Shown here: in pieces, positions 17,804 through 26,406 of the stretch
Position numbering within the stretch: position 1 is the first letter of the stretch
How the letters are laid out: every line of letters begins with the position of its first letter
Source of the DNA: Arthrobacter sp. ISL-65
GTDB taxonomy: Bacteria > Actinomycetota > Actinomycetes > Actinomycetales > Micrococcaceae
DNA: 64,000 nucleotides
NCBI RefSeq assembly: GCF_018613795.1
Contig: NZ_JAGGPN010000032.1
Coordinates: forward strand, 1-64,000
Direction of reading: 5' to 3'
The notes under the pieces: model-generated
Told to the model about the DNA's origin: nothing
Seen by the model: the letters and a program-made list of their open reading frames with translations, nothing else
Database searches by the model: none
Program-made: the position numbers and the translations under genes

Positions 17804-18106
17804 GTGGCAACTGATTACGACGAAGTCCGTTCCGACGTCAAGGAATCTCAGGACCGTTCGCTGGAGGCATTGCAGTCTGCGAACGCTCCGGATGCCCGCA
17901 GCGTCGTCACGGAACTGGACGAAGCAGATGCACTCGATGAAGGGCTGACGCCCGGGGGAGAGATCGTCTCCGAGGAGCTCGTCGTTCAGGTCATCCCTCA
18001 GGCCGCGGATGAGTTCACCTGCTATTCCTGTTTCCTGGTCCGGCACCGGTCCCAGCTCGCGCGCGAGAGCAATGGCCAGTCATACTGCATCGAGTGCGAA
18101 GGCTAA
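17804..18106 (+). CDS. DUF4193 protein, zinc-ribbon-like tail
   Basis: A 100-residue actinobacterial protein starting at GTG (VATDYDEVRSD). The first 70 residues are acidic. The C-terminus carries two CxxC pairs (CYSCFLV and CIEC), a likely metal-binding ribbon. DUF4193 proteins are widespread single-copy actinobacterial proteins of unknown role. It stands alone; a family B palindrome 80 bp downstream may end transcription. Confidence 0.88.
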   Translation: MATDYDEVRSDVKESQDRSLEALQSANAPDARSVVTELDEADALDEGLTPGGEIVSEELVVQVIPQAADEFTCYSCFLVRHRSQLARESNGQSYCIECEG

Positions 18107-18185
18107 AATGGCCGCCTGCCAGCGAATGCGGTGAACCCGGTGAAACTGGTGGGTCTCGGTGGTGACGTTTGGGAGTCCTTAAGCA

Positions 18186-18236
18186 CGAACGGACACTTGC
18201 GGCGGCCCCATTGTCTGGGCTACAAGTGTCCGTTCG
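18186..18236. repeat. Palindromic repeat, family B, copy 1
   Basis: CGAACGGACACTTG (18186-18199) pairs perfectly over 14 bp with CAAGTGTCCGTTCG (18223-18236). An inner GCCC/GGGC pair lies in the loop. It sits between the convergent DUF4193 and LLM genes, so it may be a bidirectional terminator. A second copy is at 28662-28716. Confidence 0.85.
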
Positions 18237-18272
18237 CACTAACCGTTGTCCTGGCTCAGTGGGCAGCTAACA

Positions 18273-19340
18273 TCAGCGTGCCGCGGCTACGGGCTGCTCC
18301 TGAAAGGCCGGCACCACGTGCTCGATGAAGAGCTCAAGTGAGCGCTTCTTCTCCTCGTGGGTGAGGCTGTTGTCGGACCAGAGGCTGAACTCGGTGACGC
18401 CGAGTGCCTCGTAGTGGCGGAGCCGCTCGATCACCTCATCCGGCGTCCCGATCATCGCCGTCTGGTGCAGGGACTCGGGCGTGAACTCCGGGCGGTCGGC
18501 GAACTTCTCCGCGGGGCTGGGCTCGAGGAAGCCGTTCTTTGGAGTGGACTTGTTGCCGAACCAGGCATCAAACGTCCGGTAGAACTTTTGGATGCCCTCG
18601 GCCGGACGCCGCCACCCCTCAGGCTCGTCGGCGGGATGGACGTGGGTGTGGCGGAGCACCATGAGGTCCGGGCGGGGGACGCCGGGGTTGTTCTCCACGG
18701 CGGTGTCGAACTTGCGCGCGAGGTCTTCGACTTCCTCGTCGCCCTTCATGAGCGGCGTCACCATCACGTTGCAGCCGTTGGCGACGGCGAACTCGTGCGA
18801 GGAGATGTCGCGGGCGGCGATCCACATGGGCGGCGTCGGCTTTTGCAGCGGCTTCGGGACGCTGGTGGAGGTCGGGAACTGCCAGACCTCGCCGTCGTGC
18901 GCGTAGTCACCTTCCCAAAGTGCGCGCACGGCGGGCACCATCTCGCGCAGGTGCTTGCCTCCGTCGACTGCGGACATGCCGCCCGCTAGGCGGTCGAACT
19001 CGAACTGGTAGGCGCCGCGTGCCAGTCCCACTTCCGCCCGGCCGTTGCTGATGACGTCCAGCAGCGCGGTCTCGCCGGCGACGCGGAGCGGGTTCCAGAA
19101 GGGCGCGATGATGGTTCCGGCACCCAGCCGGATGCGCGACGTGCGCGCAGCCAGGTAGGCGAGCTGCGGCATGGGACTCGGGGAGATGGTGTACTCCATA
19201 GAGTGATGCTCACCAATCCAGACGGTGCTGAAGCCTCCGGCCTCCGCGATGAGCGCGAGTTCCGTCAGGTTCTCGAAGCACTCGCGGTGTGAGACGGACT
19301 CGTCCCACCGCTCCATGTGGACGAAGAGGGAAAAGCGCAT
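18273..19340 (-). CDS. LLM-class flavin-dependent monooxygenase
   Basis: A 355-residue luciferase-like oxygenase that should use reduced flavin supplied by a separate reductase. The bacterial luciferase pattern is clear: an N-terminal barrel strand, GEHHSMEYTISPSPM near 45-60, and RIRLGAGTIIAPFWNPLRVAGE near 70-90. It is the last gene of a six-gene minus-strand operon, overlapping the tautomerase gene by one base. The flavin reductase is probably the product of the divergent gene at 23875. RutA and pyridine-cleaving monooxygenases are related in concept; the substrate is unknown. Confidence 0.92.
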   Translation of the reverse strand: MRFSLFVHMERWDESVSHRECFENLTELALIAEAGGFSTVWIGEHHSMEYTISPSPMPQLAYLAARTSRIRLGAGTIIAPFWNPLRVAGETALLDVISNGRAEVGLARGAYQFEFDRLAGGMSAVDGGKHLREMVPAVRALWEGDYAHDGEVWQFPTSTSVPKPLQKPTPPMWIAARDISSHEFAVANGCNVMVTPLMKGDEEVEDLARKFDTAVENNPGVPRPDLMVLRHTHVHPADEPEGWRRPAEGIQKFYRTFDAWFGNKSTPKNGFLEPSPAEKFADRPEFTPESLHQTAMIGTPDEVIERLRHYEALGVTEFSLWSDNSLTHEEKKRSLELFIEHVVPAFQEQPVAAAR

Positions 19341-19606
19341 TAGTAACTCCTTCGATCTGCGGCGATTCCGGCCGCCGCCTGCTGGGTGGGTGCCTGCTGG
19401 GCGGGAGCCGCTGCTGCCGTGTTGCGTTCGGCGATGGTCTGGTTGCCGCGGGACCAGTGCTCGTGTTCGATTTCGCGGACGATGACGGTGGTGTTTTCGG
19501 GTGCCGCGCCCACAGCGTTCTCGGCGGCGCGGTGAAGCTCGCCGATCAGTGCGCGGAGCTGCTCGGGGGTCCGGCCCCGGGCGATGGAGACTTCGATAAG
19601 AGGCAA
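19340..19606 (-). CDS. 4-oxalocrotonate tautomerase-like protein
   Basis: An 88-residue member of the tautomerase superfamily. After Met removal it begins with the catalytic Pro (PLIEVSIARGRTPEQLRALI). The core is about 62 residues. The last 25, rich in Ala/Gln, form an unusual tail. Basic residues for substrate binding (R11 region) are present. It is coupled to the LLM gene by a one-base overlap and follows the aldehyde dehydrogenase by five bases. It could isomerise an enol or unsaturated ring-opening product. Confidence 0.88.
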   Translation of the reverse strand: MPLIEVSIARGRTPEQLRALIGELHRAAENAVGAAPENTTVIVREIEHEHWSRGNQTIAERNTAAAAPAQQAPTQQAAAGIAADRRSY

Positions 19607-19611
19607 GGTGT

Positions 19612-21099
19612 TCAGCTCCTCATGATGAAGGGGTCGGCGATGGGGGACTCATCGGTGTTGATCCAGATGCTCTTGAGCCTGGTGTATTCCCGGATGCTCT
19701 CGATCCCGTGCTCGACCCCGACGCCGCTGGTCTTGAAACCTTCGCGCGGGGATCCCGGGGACATGGCACGGTACGTGTTGACCCAGACGGTTCCCGCTTC
19801 CAGACGGCTGGCCATCCGGTGTGCCCTGGCCAGGTTGGTGGTCCAGACGCCGGCGGCGAGTCCGTATTGGGTGTCGTTGGCGAGCCGGAGCACCTCCTCC
19901 TCGGTTTCGAAGGGCATGATGGCCGCCACGGGGCCGAAGATCTCTTCCCTCACCACCCGCATGGAATTATCGACGTCGGTCAGCACGGTGGGCTCGAAGA
20001 AGTAGCCACCGAGGGGGATATTGGGACGGCCGCCGCCCGTCAGGACGGTGGCGCCTTCCGAGACGCCCAGATCAACGTAGCTGGCCACCTTGTCGCGCTG
20101 GTCCTGGAAAGCCAGCGGGCCGAGCTCGGTGGCATCGAGGAGCGGATCGCCGATCACGATGCTGCGGGCACGGTTAGCGACGCGTTCCAGCAGTTCGTCG
20201 TAGACGGATTTGTGGGCGAAGACGCGGCTTCCCGCGATGCAGGTCTGGCCCGCCGCGGCGAAGATGCCTGCCACAACACCCATCGACGCGTTGGCGATGT
20301 CGGCGTCGCCGAAGACGATGTTCGGTGACTTGCCGCCCAGCTCCAGGGTGGAGCCGATGAAGCGGGAGGCCGTTGAAGAAGCGATCCGCGCGCCCGTGGC
20401 GGTGCTGCCGGTAAACGAGATCTTGGCCAGCCGCGCGTCGTCCACCAGGGCCGCACCGGCTTCTGCACCGAAGCCGGTGACCACGTTGATCACACCGGCC
20501 GGGAACCCCGCCTCATCGGCAAGGGCGGCCAGGCGGAGGACGGTGGCCGAGGTGTATTCGGAGGGTTTGATGACGATGGTGTTGCCGGCCGCGAGGGCGG
20601 GCGCCAGCTTGCTGGTGGTCAGCGTCAGCGGTGAGTTCCACGGCGTAATGGCACCAACCACCCCCAGTGGTTCCCGGAGCGTGTAGTTCAGGATGGCGGG
20701 CGTGGAACCGGGGATGGTGTCGCCCTGGATCTTGTCGGCCAGCCCGGCGTAGTAGTAGTAATAGTCCGGCATGGCCGCCAGCTGGGCCCGCATCTCCCGC
20801 AGGAGCTTGCCGTTGTCCAGGCTTTCCATCCTGGCGAGTTCATCTGCGTGCTCACCAACGAGATCACCCAGACGGCGGAGCAGGTGCCCGCGCTTGGTCT
20901 GGCTGAGGTTCCGCCAGTTGGGATTTTCGAAGGCTGCGGACGCCGCTGAGACAGCTCGCTCGACGTCGGCCCCGTTACCCCGCGCGGCCTGGTACAGCAC
21001 GTCAAGGGTCGCCGGGTTGGTGCTGTCGAAGTATTCACCGGATGACGGCGGAACAAATTCTCCGTTGATGAAGTGCTCGTAGCGGCGATCAGTGGACAT
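19612..21099 (-). CDS. Aldehyde dehydrogenase
   Basis: A 495-residue NAD(P)-dependent dehydrogenase oxidising an aldehyde to the acid. Family motifs are intact: GVVGAITPWNSPL, FTGSTATGARI, ELGGKSPNIVFGDAD, and the nucleophilic Cys in AAGQTCIAGSR. EEIFGPVAAIMPF follows near the end. Length is standard. It overlaps the alpha/beta hydrolase gene by 11 bases. In this operon it probably handles the aldehyde made by ring cleavage and hydrolysis. Confidence 0.93.
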   Translation of the reverse strand: MSTDRRYEHFINGEFVPPSSGEYFDSTNPATLDVLYQAARGNGADVERAVSAASAAFENPNWRNLSQTKRGHLLRRLGDLVGEHADELARMESLDNGKLLREMRAQLAAMPDYYYYYAGLADKIQGDTIPGSTPAILNYTLREPLGVVGAITPWNSPLTLTTSKLAPALAAGNTIVIKPSEYTSATVLRLAALADEAGFPAGVINVVTGFGAEAGAALVDDARLAKISFTGSTATGARIASSTASRFIGSTLELGGKSPNIVFGDADIANASMGVVAGIFAAAGQTCIAGSRVFAHKSVYDELLERVANRARSIVIGDPLLDATELGPLAFQDQRDKVASYVDLGVSEGATVLTGGGRPNIPLGGYFFEPTVLTDVDNSMRVVREEIFGPVAAIMPFETEEEVLRLANDTQYGLAAGVWTTNLARAHRMASRLEAGTVWVNTYRAMSPGSPREGFKTSGVGVEHGIESIREYTRLKSIWINTDESPIADPFIMRS

Positions 21100-21838
21100 G
21101 TGAGTGCTCCTTGAAGAAAGCAGTAAGCGTGTTGGCTAGCTCTTGGGGACGTTCCACCGGCATCATGTGGCGCGCACCGCTGATGACGGAGTAGGTGCAG
21201 CCAGGGATGGCCGCGGCCAGCCGGGCGCTCATCTCGGGCGTTGACCCAGGGTCCAGCTCGCCGGTCACGGCATGGGAAGGGACGGTGATCAGGGGCAGTT
21301 CGGCGGCGATTTCCGCGTCTGCGGTGGCGAACACGCGGTAGCAGGCCAGGAAGGACTTCGGGTCGTTGCTGAGCAGGACTTCCCGCGTCGCTTCGACCAG
21401 CTCCGCCGGGACGGCGGACCCTCCCGGATACCAGCGGCGGATTGATGCCTCCACTGTTGCCGGAAAATCAGATTCCGCCGAGGCCAGCCGCAGCATGACA
21501 GCGGCGTGCTCCTCGGAAGTGCGAGCGCACACCGAGCCGACCGACACGAGGCTGGCAACCAGGTCAGGCCTGAACCTGGCCAGGTGCTGGGCCACGAGGG
21601 CGCCCAGTGAGAAGCCCACCAAGTGCGTATCCGGCTCGAGTCGTTCGGCGACATCCGCCGCAAGCTCGGCAAGCGTCACCCCAACAGGCGCTTGTGGCCG
21701 GCGCCCGTGTCCCGGGAGTTCCAGGACTTGGACGTCGTATTCCGGTTCGAGAAATTCGCGAAGGGGCCCCCACATCGACCCGTCGAGGCCGACGCCGTGG
21801 ATGAGAGCTATGCGGTCGCGGCTCACGGCGGCTGGCAC
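21089..21838 (-). CDS. Alpha/beta hydrolase
   Basis: A 249-residue serine hydrolase. IHGVGLDGSMW carries the oxyanion HG. The nucleophile Ser is in LVGFSLGALVAQ, in a slightly altered GxSxG (GFSLG). The acid is in TGELDPGS and the His in GARHMMPVERP. The GTG start directly abuts the end of the upstream gene. It resembles 3-oxoadipate enol-lactonase/RutD-like hydrolases, so a lactone or carbamate-type intermediate is a possible substrate. Confidence 0.9.
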   Translation of the reverse strand: MPAAVSRDRIALIHGVGLDGSMWGPLREFLEPEYDVQVLELPGHGRRPQAPVGVTLAELAADVAERLEPDTHLVGFSLGALVAQHLARFRPDLVASLVSVGSVCARTSEEHAAVMLRLASAESDFPATVEASIRRWYPGGSAVPAELVEATREVLLSNDPKSFLACYRVFATADAEIAAELPLITVPSHAVTGELDPGSTPEMSARLAAAIPGCTYSVISGARHMMPVERPQELANTLTAFFKEHSHVH

Positions 21839-22393
21839 CTACTTCGTTTCGGTGGCGAACGCTGCCAGGCGCTGCTGGGGCCGTCCCTGGGCAGCGGCGG
21901 CGAGGGCGATCACGATTTCATCGGCGTGCGGTGCGTCGTTGATCCGCACCTCGATGCTCTGGTGGTGGGAGCGGATGGTGGCGTCGGTGATGTGCTTGAG
22001 CGGGATGTCGAAGACAACACCGGCCGGGCCGCGCTTTTCCACTGCCGGCAGGAGCGTGGTGGCGTTGGCGGCGTCGCGGAAATGATTACCAAAGGCCAGT
22101 GTGTGGATGAGCCCGGAACCGTGCTCGATTTCGCCGTTCAGCCCGACGATGGCGGCCTTGCCGTACGCTTCGGCCGGGGAGCCGAGGGCTTCGAGTACGC
22201 GCGGGGCCAGCAGCGCGCCGATGTCGGAGGCGCTGCCGTCGATGCCGGCGGAGAGGTCTTCGACGAAGCCCTGGCCGGCCCAGGGGTTCTTGACGATGGC
22301 GGCGACGACGGCGACCCGGGCGGCCGGGCTGACTTCCCGGCCCCCTTCGATGAGGACGTCTTCGGTCAGGGTGACGATCTTACGGATGCTCAT
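21839..22393 (-). CDS. 'Amino acid synthesis' family protein (PF06684), paralogue 1
   Basis: A 184-residue protein starting MSIRKIVTLTEDVLIEGG. The family signature regions are NPWAGQGFVEDLS, PAEAYGKAAIVGLNGEIEHGSGLIHT and HHQSIEVRINDAPHADEIVIALA. The PF06684 name is historical; the activity is not established as far as I know. It sits end to end with the hydrolase gene and overlaps its paralogue by four bases, suggesting a heteromeric complex. Confidence 0.85.
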   Translation of the reverse strand: MSIRKIVTLTEDVLIEGGREVSPAARVAVVAAIVKNPWAGQGFVEDLSAGIDGSASDIGALLAPRVLEALGSPAEAYGKAAIVGLNGEIEHGSGLIHTLAFGNHFRDAANATTLLPAVEKRGPAGVVFDIPLKHITDATIRSHHQSIEVRINDAPHADEIVIALAAAAQGRPQQRLAAFATETK

Positions 22394-23001
22394 GAAACAA
22401 GTTCTCCTAGTGTGTCTGCTTTGACGATGGGGTCGGTGAGGCGGTCACCGATGCGGGAGTGGGGGCGGGGCCCGGTTGATGCACCGAGGACGACGACGAT
22501 CTCACCCGGGCGGGGTGCGTCACCGATGCGTGTGGTGATGGTTTGGTAGTGGGTCCGTGTTGCTGCGGCGTTCTTGTGCCAGAGGGGGACGACGAGGGTG
22601 GCGCCGGCGTCGGCCCGGTCATCGGCGAAGCAGATGATGGATTCACCTTCGAAGTACTCCCGGACGAGGTTGCCGAAGAACGGTGTGTGGACGAGCGCAG
22701 CGCCGTGCTCGATTTCACCGTCGGTGCCCACAATCGCGGCCTTGCCGAAGGCCTGGATTGCCTCCACGCCCCCGAGGTTGGCAGCAAGTACATCGGTGAG
22801 TTTGCGCGCCAGCACCGGGGCCAGCTGGACCACTTCGTCGTTGAGGTCATCGGCCGCGTCGCCACCCAGCCAGGGGTTGGTGACCACGGCTGCGGCCGTT
22901 GCGCGGACTGCCGGAACGGCGGGGGAGGTGCCGTTTTCGAGCAGGATCTCCTCGGCGTAGTACACGATCTTGCGGATGCCGAACCCTTGGTCGCTCATCA
23001 T
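22390..23001 (-). CDS. 'Amino acid synthesis' family protein (PF06684), paralogue 2
   Basis: A 203-residue paralogue of the next gene, with the same blocks: IRKIVYYAEEILLENG, NPWLGGDAADDLN, AFGKAAIVGTDGEIEHGAALVHTPFFGN, and THYQTITTRIGDAPRPGEIVVVLG. It is the first structural gene of the minus-strand operon. Two adjacent copies in one operon, alongside an LLM oxygenase, suggest paired subunits in one step of the pathway. The function is otherwise unknown. Confidence 0.85.
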   Translation of the reverse strand: MMSDQGFGIRKIVYYAEEILLENGTSPAVPAVRATAAAVVTNPWLGGDAADDLNDEVVQLAPVLARKLTDVLAANLGGVEAIQAFGKAAIVGTDGEIEHGAALVHTPFFGNLVREYFEGESIICFADDRADAGATLVVPLWHKNAAATRTHYQTITTRIGDAPRPGEIVVVLGASTGPRPHSRIGDRLTDPIVKADTLGELVS

Positions 23002-23053
23002 TTGGGCCCTTCAGTTATGGAGAAGCGCATGGCTTCCTTTCGTGGTGGTCGGT

Positions 23054-23755
23054 TCAGTTCCTGCGGTCCGGCGCAGGGTCGGTCAGAGCCTCTCGCGATG
23101 AGGCATGAACGTGGTTCCTCATGGCGGATTCGGCCCCGAAGGGGTCTTTATGCTCGATCATGTCCAGGACGGCGCGGTGTTCACGTGTGGAGGCTTCGAG
23201 CCGGCCAGGATGTTCAACCGTGCGCAGAACCAGCCGCTGATAGGCGAGCTGGTTCATGAGCCGCTCGTAGTGCTCAACAAGCTTGCGGTTATCGGAGCCG
23301 CGAACGATCGTCCAGTGAAACTCGTGCACCAGCCGGGCATAGGCGTCGGTGTCATGGGTGAGCGAAGCCATTTCGGACTCCTCGAGGTTCCGCCGTAGCA
23401 CGGACAGTTCCTGGACGTCCCCGCGGCGGGCGAGCAGGGATGCCGCGAGACCCTCGAGGGACTCCTTGAGCTGGAAGAGCTCGATGATCTCCCTGCGGGT
23501 GGGCTCCCGCACGAAGGTACCAACCTTCGGGCGGATCTCCACCAGCCCTTCGTGCTGAAGCTGCTTAAGTGCTTCACGGATCGGGGTCCGGCTCACGTCG
23601 AACTCCTGGGCGAGGAAAGCCTCGGGGACGACTGCCCCCGGGGGGAAGTCGCCTCCCAGTACGAGGCGCCGGATCCTATCCAGGAGCCCGTCCCGGTCGC
23701 CTGCTTCCCTGACTACTTCGAGATCATCTTGCATACATGAAAGCCTATGTTGCAT
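23054..23755 (-). CDS. GntR-family regulator, FCD/FadR subgroup
   Basis: A 233-residue regulator. Residues 25-85 form the winged helix (PEAFLAQEFDVSRTPIREALKQLQHEGLVEIRPKVG motifs in sequence). About 95-225 is the all-helical FCD effector domain with metal-ligand-type His residues. It lies upstream of the PF06684 operon and divergent from the flavin reductase gene, so it probably controls both. A Met 21 bases further in (start at 23734) is an alternative start. Direct repeats overlap both candidates. Confidence 0.9.
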   Translation of the reverse strand: MQHRLSCMQDDLEVVREAGDRDGLLDRIRRLVLGGDFPPGAVVPEAFLAQEFDVSRTPIREALKQLQHEGLVEIRPKVGTFVREPTRREIIELFQLKESLEGLAASLLARRGDVQELSVLRRNLEESEMASLTHDTDAYARLVHEFHWTIVRGSDNRKLVEHYERLMNQLAYQRLVLRTVEHPGRLEASTREHRAVLDMIEHKDPFGAESAMRNHVHASSREALTDPAPDRRN

Positions 23756-23761
23756 GCATCA
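23729..23761. promoter_or_regulatory. Direct repeats, candidate GntR operator
   Basis: TTGCATACATGA (23729-23740) and TTGCATGCATCA (23750-23761) repeat with a 21-bp period, two helical turns. The TTGCATRCAT core resembles FCD-type GntR sites. They overlap the possible starts of the GntR gene, consistent with autorepression. Confidence 0.45.
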
Positions 23762-23874
23762 GGGGCGTCAACACCTTTGGGCGATGTTTCTGAAAAGCCC
23801 CAATTTTCAGGGAAATCCGCGGATTTTTATGCTCCTCTTGACCTTGGGGTGTGAGCTGGCTTACCGTCATTGGT

Positions 23875-24813
23875 ATGCAACAGACCTTGGAACCGCTCAT
23901 TACATCGGCTTGGCTCGCGGCCTGGGACAAGGGAGACCTTGATGCCCTCGATGGCCTCGTAGCCGCCGGCTACACGCGCACCAGCAAGGCGACGGGTGCA
24001 ACTGTCGACCTTGCTGGCCTCAAGTCAGAGATCGCCGCGGTCCGGGAAGCCTTCCCCGACCTGCGCACGACGGTCGACGACGTCGTCGAAGGGGACGGCA
24101 CCGTCGCCGTCTTCTGGACCTCCACCGGCACACACACCCATGAATACCTCGGCGTTCCCGCGACGGGACTCACCGTCCAGACCCGGGGCTCGAACATCCT
24201 GGTCCTCGAGGACGGCAGGATTGTCAGCGAATCAGTGACCTGGGACGGCAGCGAACTGCTCGCCGGCCTAGGAATCCGGCCCCTGCGCGGCATCGCCGCA
24301 CCCGCCGTTTCCGACGGCGACGACTTCCCGGAACTCGACCCGGATCTGATGAAGGCCTTCAACCGGCAGTTCATCACCGGCGTTACGGTCGTAACCACCA
24401 AGGAAGGCGAAACCCCCAAGGGGCTGGCAGCCAACTCCTACTGCTCGGTCTCGCTCGAACCGCCGCTGGTGCTGGTGTGCGTCCAGAAGACGTCCAGCAC
24501 CTACTCTGCACTCTTCTCCTCAAGCCACCTCGGCATCAACATCCTGGGAACCGAGCAGCTGGACACGGTGAAGGTTTTCGCCTCGAAAGCCGCGGATAAA
24601 TTCTCCGAGCTCGACTGGCATGAAGGGCCCAAGGGGAGCCCCCTCCTGGACGGCTCCGCGGCTTCCCTCGAGGCCGAAATCCAGGAACGATTCCAGGCCA
24701 AGACGCACACGGTCTTCATCTGCCGGGTCCGCCACGCGGAAACCAGCAGCACGGCACCGATGGTCTACAAGGCCGGACGGTTCTTCGACGGCGCCGAACT
24801 CGCCGAACTCTAA
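23875..24813 (+). CDS. SnoaL-like domain fused to flavin reductase
   Basis: A 312-residue two-domain protein. Residues 1-130 match the SnoaL/ester-cyclase fold (AWDKGDLDALDGLVAAGYTRT, FPDLRTTVDDVVEGDGTVAVFW, GRIVSESVTWD). Residues 150-310 are an HpaC/RutF-type flavin reductase (FITGVTVVTTKEGETPKGLAANSYCSVSLEPPLVLVCV). It probably supplies reduced flavin to the LLM monooxygenase encoded in the divergent operon. The fused NTF2-like domain is uncommon and might bind the substrate. ATG at 23875 is chosen from domain start; a GTG-type extension upstream is possible. Confidence 0.88.
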   Translation: MQQTLEPLITSAWLAAWDKGDLDALDGLVAAGYTRTSKATGATVDLAGLKSEIAAVREAFPDLRTTVDDVVEGDGTVAVFWTSTGTHTHEYLGVPATGLTVQTRGSNILVLEDGRIVSESVTWDGSELLAGLGIRPLRGIAAPAVSDGDDFPELDPDLMKAFNRQFITGVTVVTTKEGETPKGLAANSYCSVSLEPPLVLVCVQKTSSTYSALFSSSHLGINILGTEQLDTVKVFASKAADKFSELDWHEGPKGSPLLDGSAASLEAEIQERFQAKTHTVFICRVRHAETSSTAPMVYKAGRFFDGAELAEL

Positions 24814-24819
24814 AGTTCC

Positions 24820-24859
24820 GGCGCGGCTGACCACCCTCGGACAGGAAACCAGCCGCGCC
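24820..24859 (+). terminator. Stem-loop after the flavin reductase gene
   Basis: GGCGCGGCTG and CAGCCGCGCC form a perfect 10-bp stem with a 20-base loop, starting seven bases after the stop codon. It may partially terminate before the permease gene at 24916. Confidence 0.5.
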
Positions 24860-24915
24860 GACCCAATCTGCTCTCAAGCAGCGCACCGTAGTGCGCTTCC
24901 CACATTAGGACAAAA

Positions 24916-26346
24916 ATGAGCCCAGAAACCATGAGCGCCGCAGAAAACAGCGTCGCCGAAGACCGCGGTTACCGCGACAGCCTCACCAAGATCGAGCCCT
25001 ACGGCATCGAGCACATCCCCGACGTCGAACGCCATGGGAAGCCCCGCTCGCAGTTCTTCCTCTGGTTCGCCGCCGGAATGAATTTCCCCATCGTCGTCCT
25101 CGGATTCAGCGCCACCTACTTCGGCCTCCCCTTCTGGGCTGCAGTCCTGGCGATCGTCCTCGCCGGCGTGACCTCCTCGGCGGGAATGGGATACCTGTCG
25201 GCAATGGGAGTCCGGCTCGGCGTCCCCCAGCAGATGCAGGGCCGGGGACCGCTCGGTTTCATCGGCAACCTGTTCCCGGTGGCATATGTGAACGTGTTTG
25301 CCGGCATCGGCTGGGCCGCCGTGACCGTCATCCTCGGCGGCCAGGCCATCGCGCTGCTGACCGATATTCCGTTTTGGCTCTCCTCCCTGGTTCTCATGGC
25401 CATCCAGCTCGGGGTGGCCGTCATCGGATACAACCTGATCCACTTCCTGCAGCGCATCCTGTCATTCGTTTTGGTTATCGGCTTCGTCTTCATCACCATC
25501 GTGGCGGCCGCCAACGGCCGCGTCGTCAACACTTTCAACGAGTCCGCCCCGGGCTTTGACGGCATCGGCGGATGGATCATCTTCTTCGGCTGGTTCTTCT
25601 CCTTCATCGTCGCCTGGATGCCGTTCGCCTCCGACTACTCCCGCTACCTGCCCAACACCCCCGGCAACCGCCGCGGTGCCAGCTGGGCGACCATGCTCGG
25701 AAACTTCATCACCCTAGTGTGGATGGGCATCCTCGGAACCGTCCTCGGAACGACCACCAGCGCGTCCGACAGCATCGGCGCCCTGAAAGAGGTCATGGGG
25801 CCCTGGGCCGCCGTCGGCCTCGGCGTCGTTGCGCTGTCCTCCTTCACCCAAAACTTCCTGAACGTCTACGGCGGTGCCATTTCCATCCAGACCATGGGCG
25901 TGCCCGTCAAGCGCCACACCGCCGTCGTCTTCATCTGCGTAGCCTCCTACCTCGTGGCGCTGTGGGGCCAGACCGGGTTCAACAACGGCTTCACTGCATT
26001 CCTCAACCTGACCGCCTACTGCATCGCCCCGTACGTCGCGGTCCTCGTGTGCGATTACCTGTTCGGAGGCCGGCGCACCGAGCAGGGCCTGCGCGAACTG
26101 TTCGACAAGAGCCGGAAGTTCGAATGGGGCTTCGTGGCCTGGGCCGCCGGCGTGGCACTCTCCTCCCCGTTCTGGATGTCCTCGATCTACACCGGCCCCA
26201 TCGCCGCCGCCTTCCCGCAGATTGGTGACCTCTCGTACTACGTCGGTGCTGCCGTCGCAGCCGGCGTCTACTTCGCCACCCACCGCCGCCAGCGGCTTTC
26301 CGGACGGGAAATGCTCGACCGCAGCCCCGCTGCCCAGACTCTGTGA
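24916..26346 (+). CDS. NCS1-family nucleobase/cation permease
   Basis: A 476-residue transporter with about twelve hydrophobic helices. The NCS1 pattern is visible: an N-terminal GIEHIPDVERHGKPRSQFFLWFAAGMNFP, then PFASDYSRYLP in the middle. NCS1 proteins import cytosine, purines, uracil, hydantoin, allantoin or thiamine with a cation. Its place beside an LLM/flavin-reductase cluster suggests it imports the N-heterocyclic substrate of that pathway. It is co-directional with the reductase gene. Confidence 0.92.
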   Translation: MSPETMSAAENSVAEDRGYRDSLTKIEPYGIEHIPDVERHGKPRSQFFLWFAAGMNFPIVVLGFSATYFGLPFWAAVLAIVLAGVTSSAGMGYLSAMGVRLGVPQQMQGRGPLGFIGNLFPVAYVNVFAGIGWAAVTVILGGQAIALLTDIPFWLSSLVLMAIQLGVAVIGYNLIHFLQRILSFVLVIGFVFITIVAAANGRVVNTFNESAPGFDGIGGWIIFFGWFFSFIVAWMPFASDYSRYLPNTPGNRRGASWATMLGNFITLVWMGILGTVLGTTTSASDSIGALKEVMGPWAAVGLGVVALSSFTQNFLNVYGGAISIQTMGVPVKRHTAVVFICVASYLVALWGQTGFNNGFTAFLNLTAYCIAPYVAVLVCDYLFGGRRTEQGLRELFDKSRKFEWGFVAWAAGVALSSPFWMSSIYTGPIAAAFPQIGDLSYYVGAAVAAGVYFATHRRQRLSGREMLDRSPAAQTL

Positions 26347-26406
26347 AACAGGCCTGTTCCAGCCGGGAACTCCTCGCCCGATAAGCACCGCAACACTGGA
26401 GGGGAC

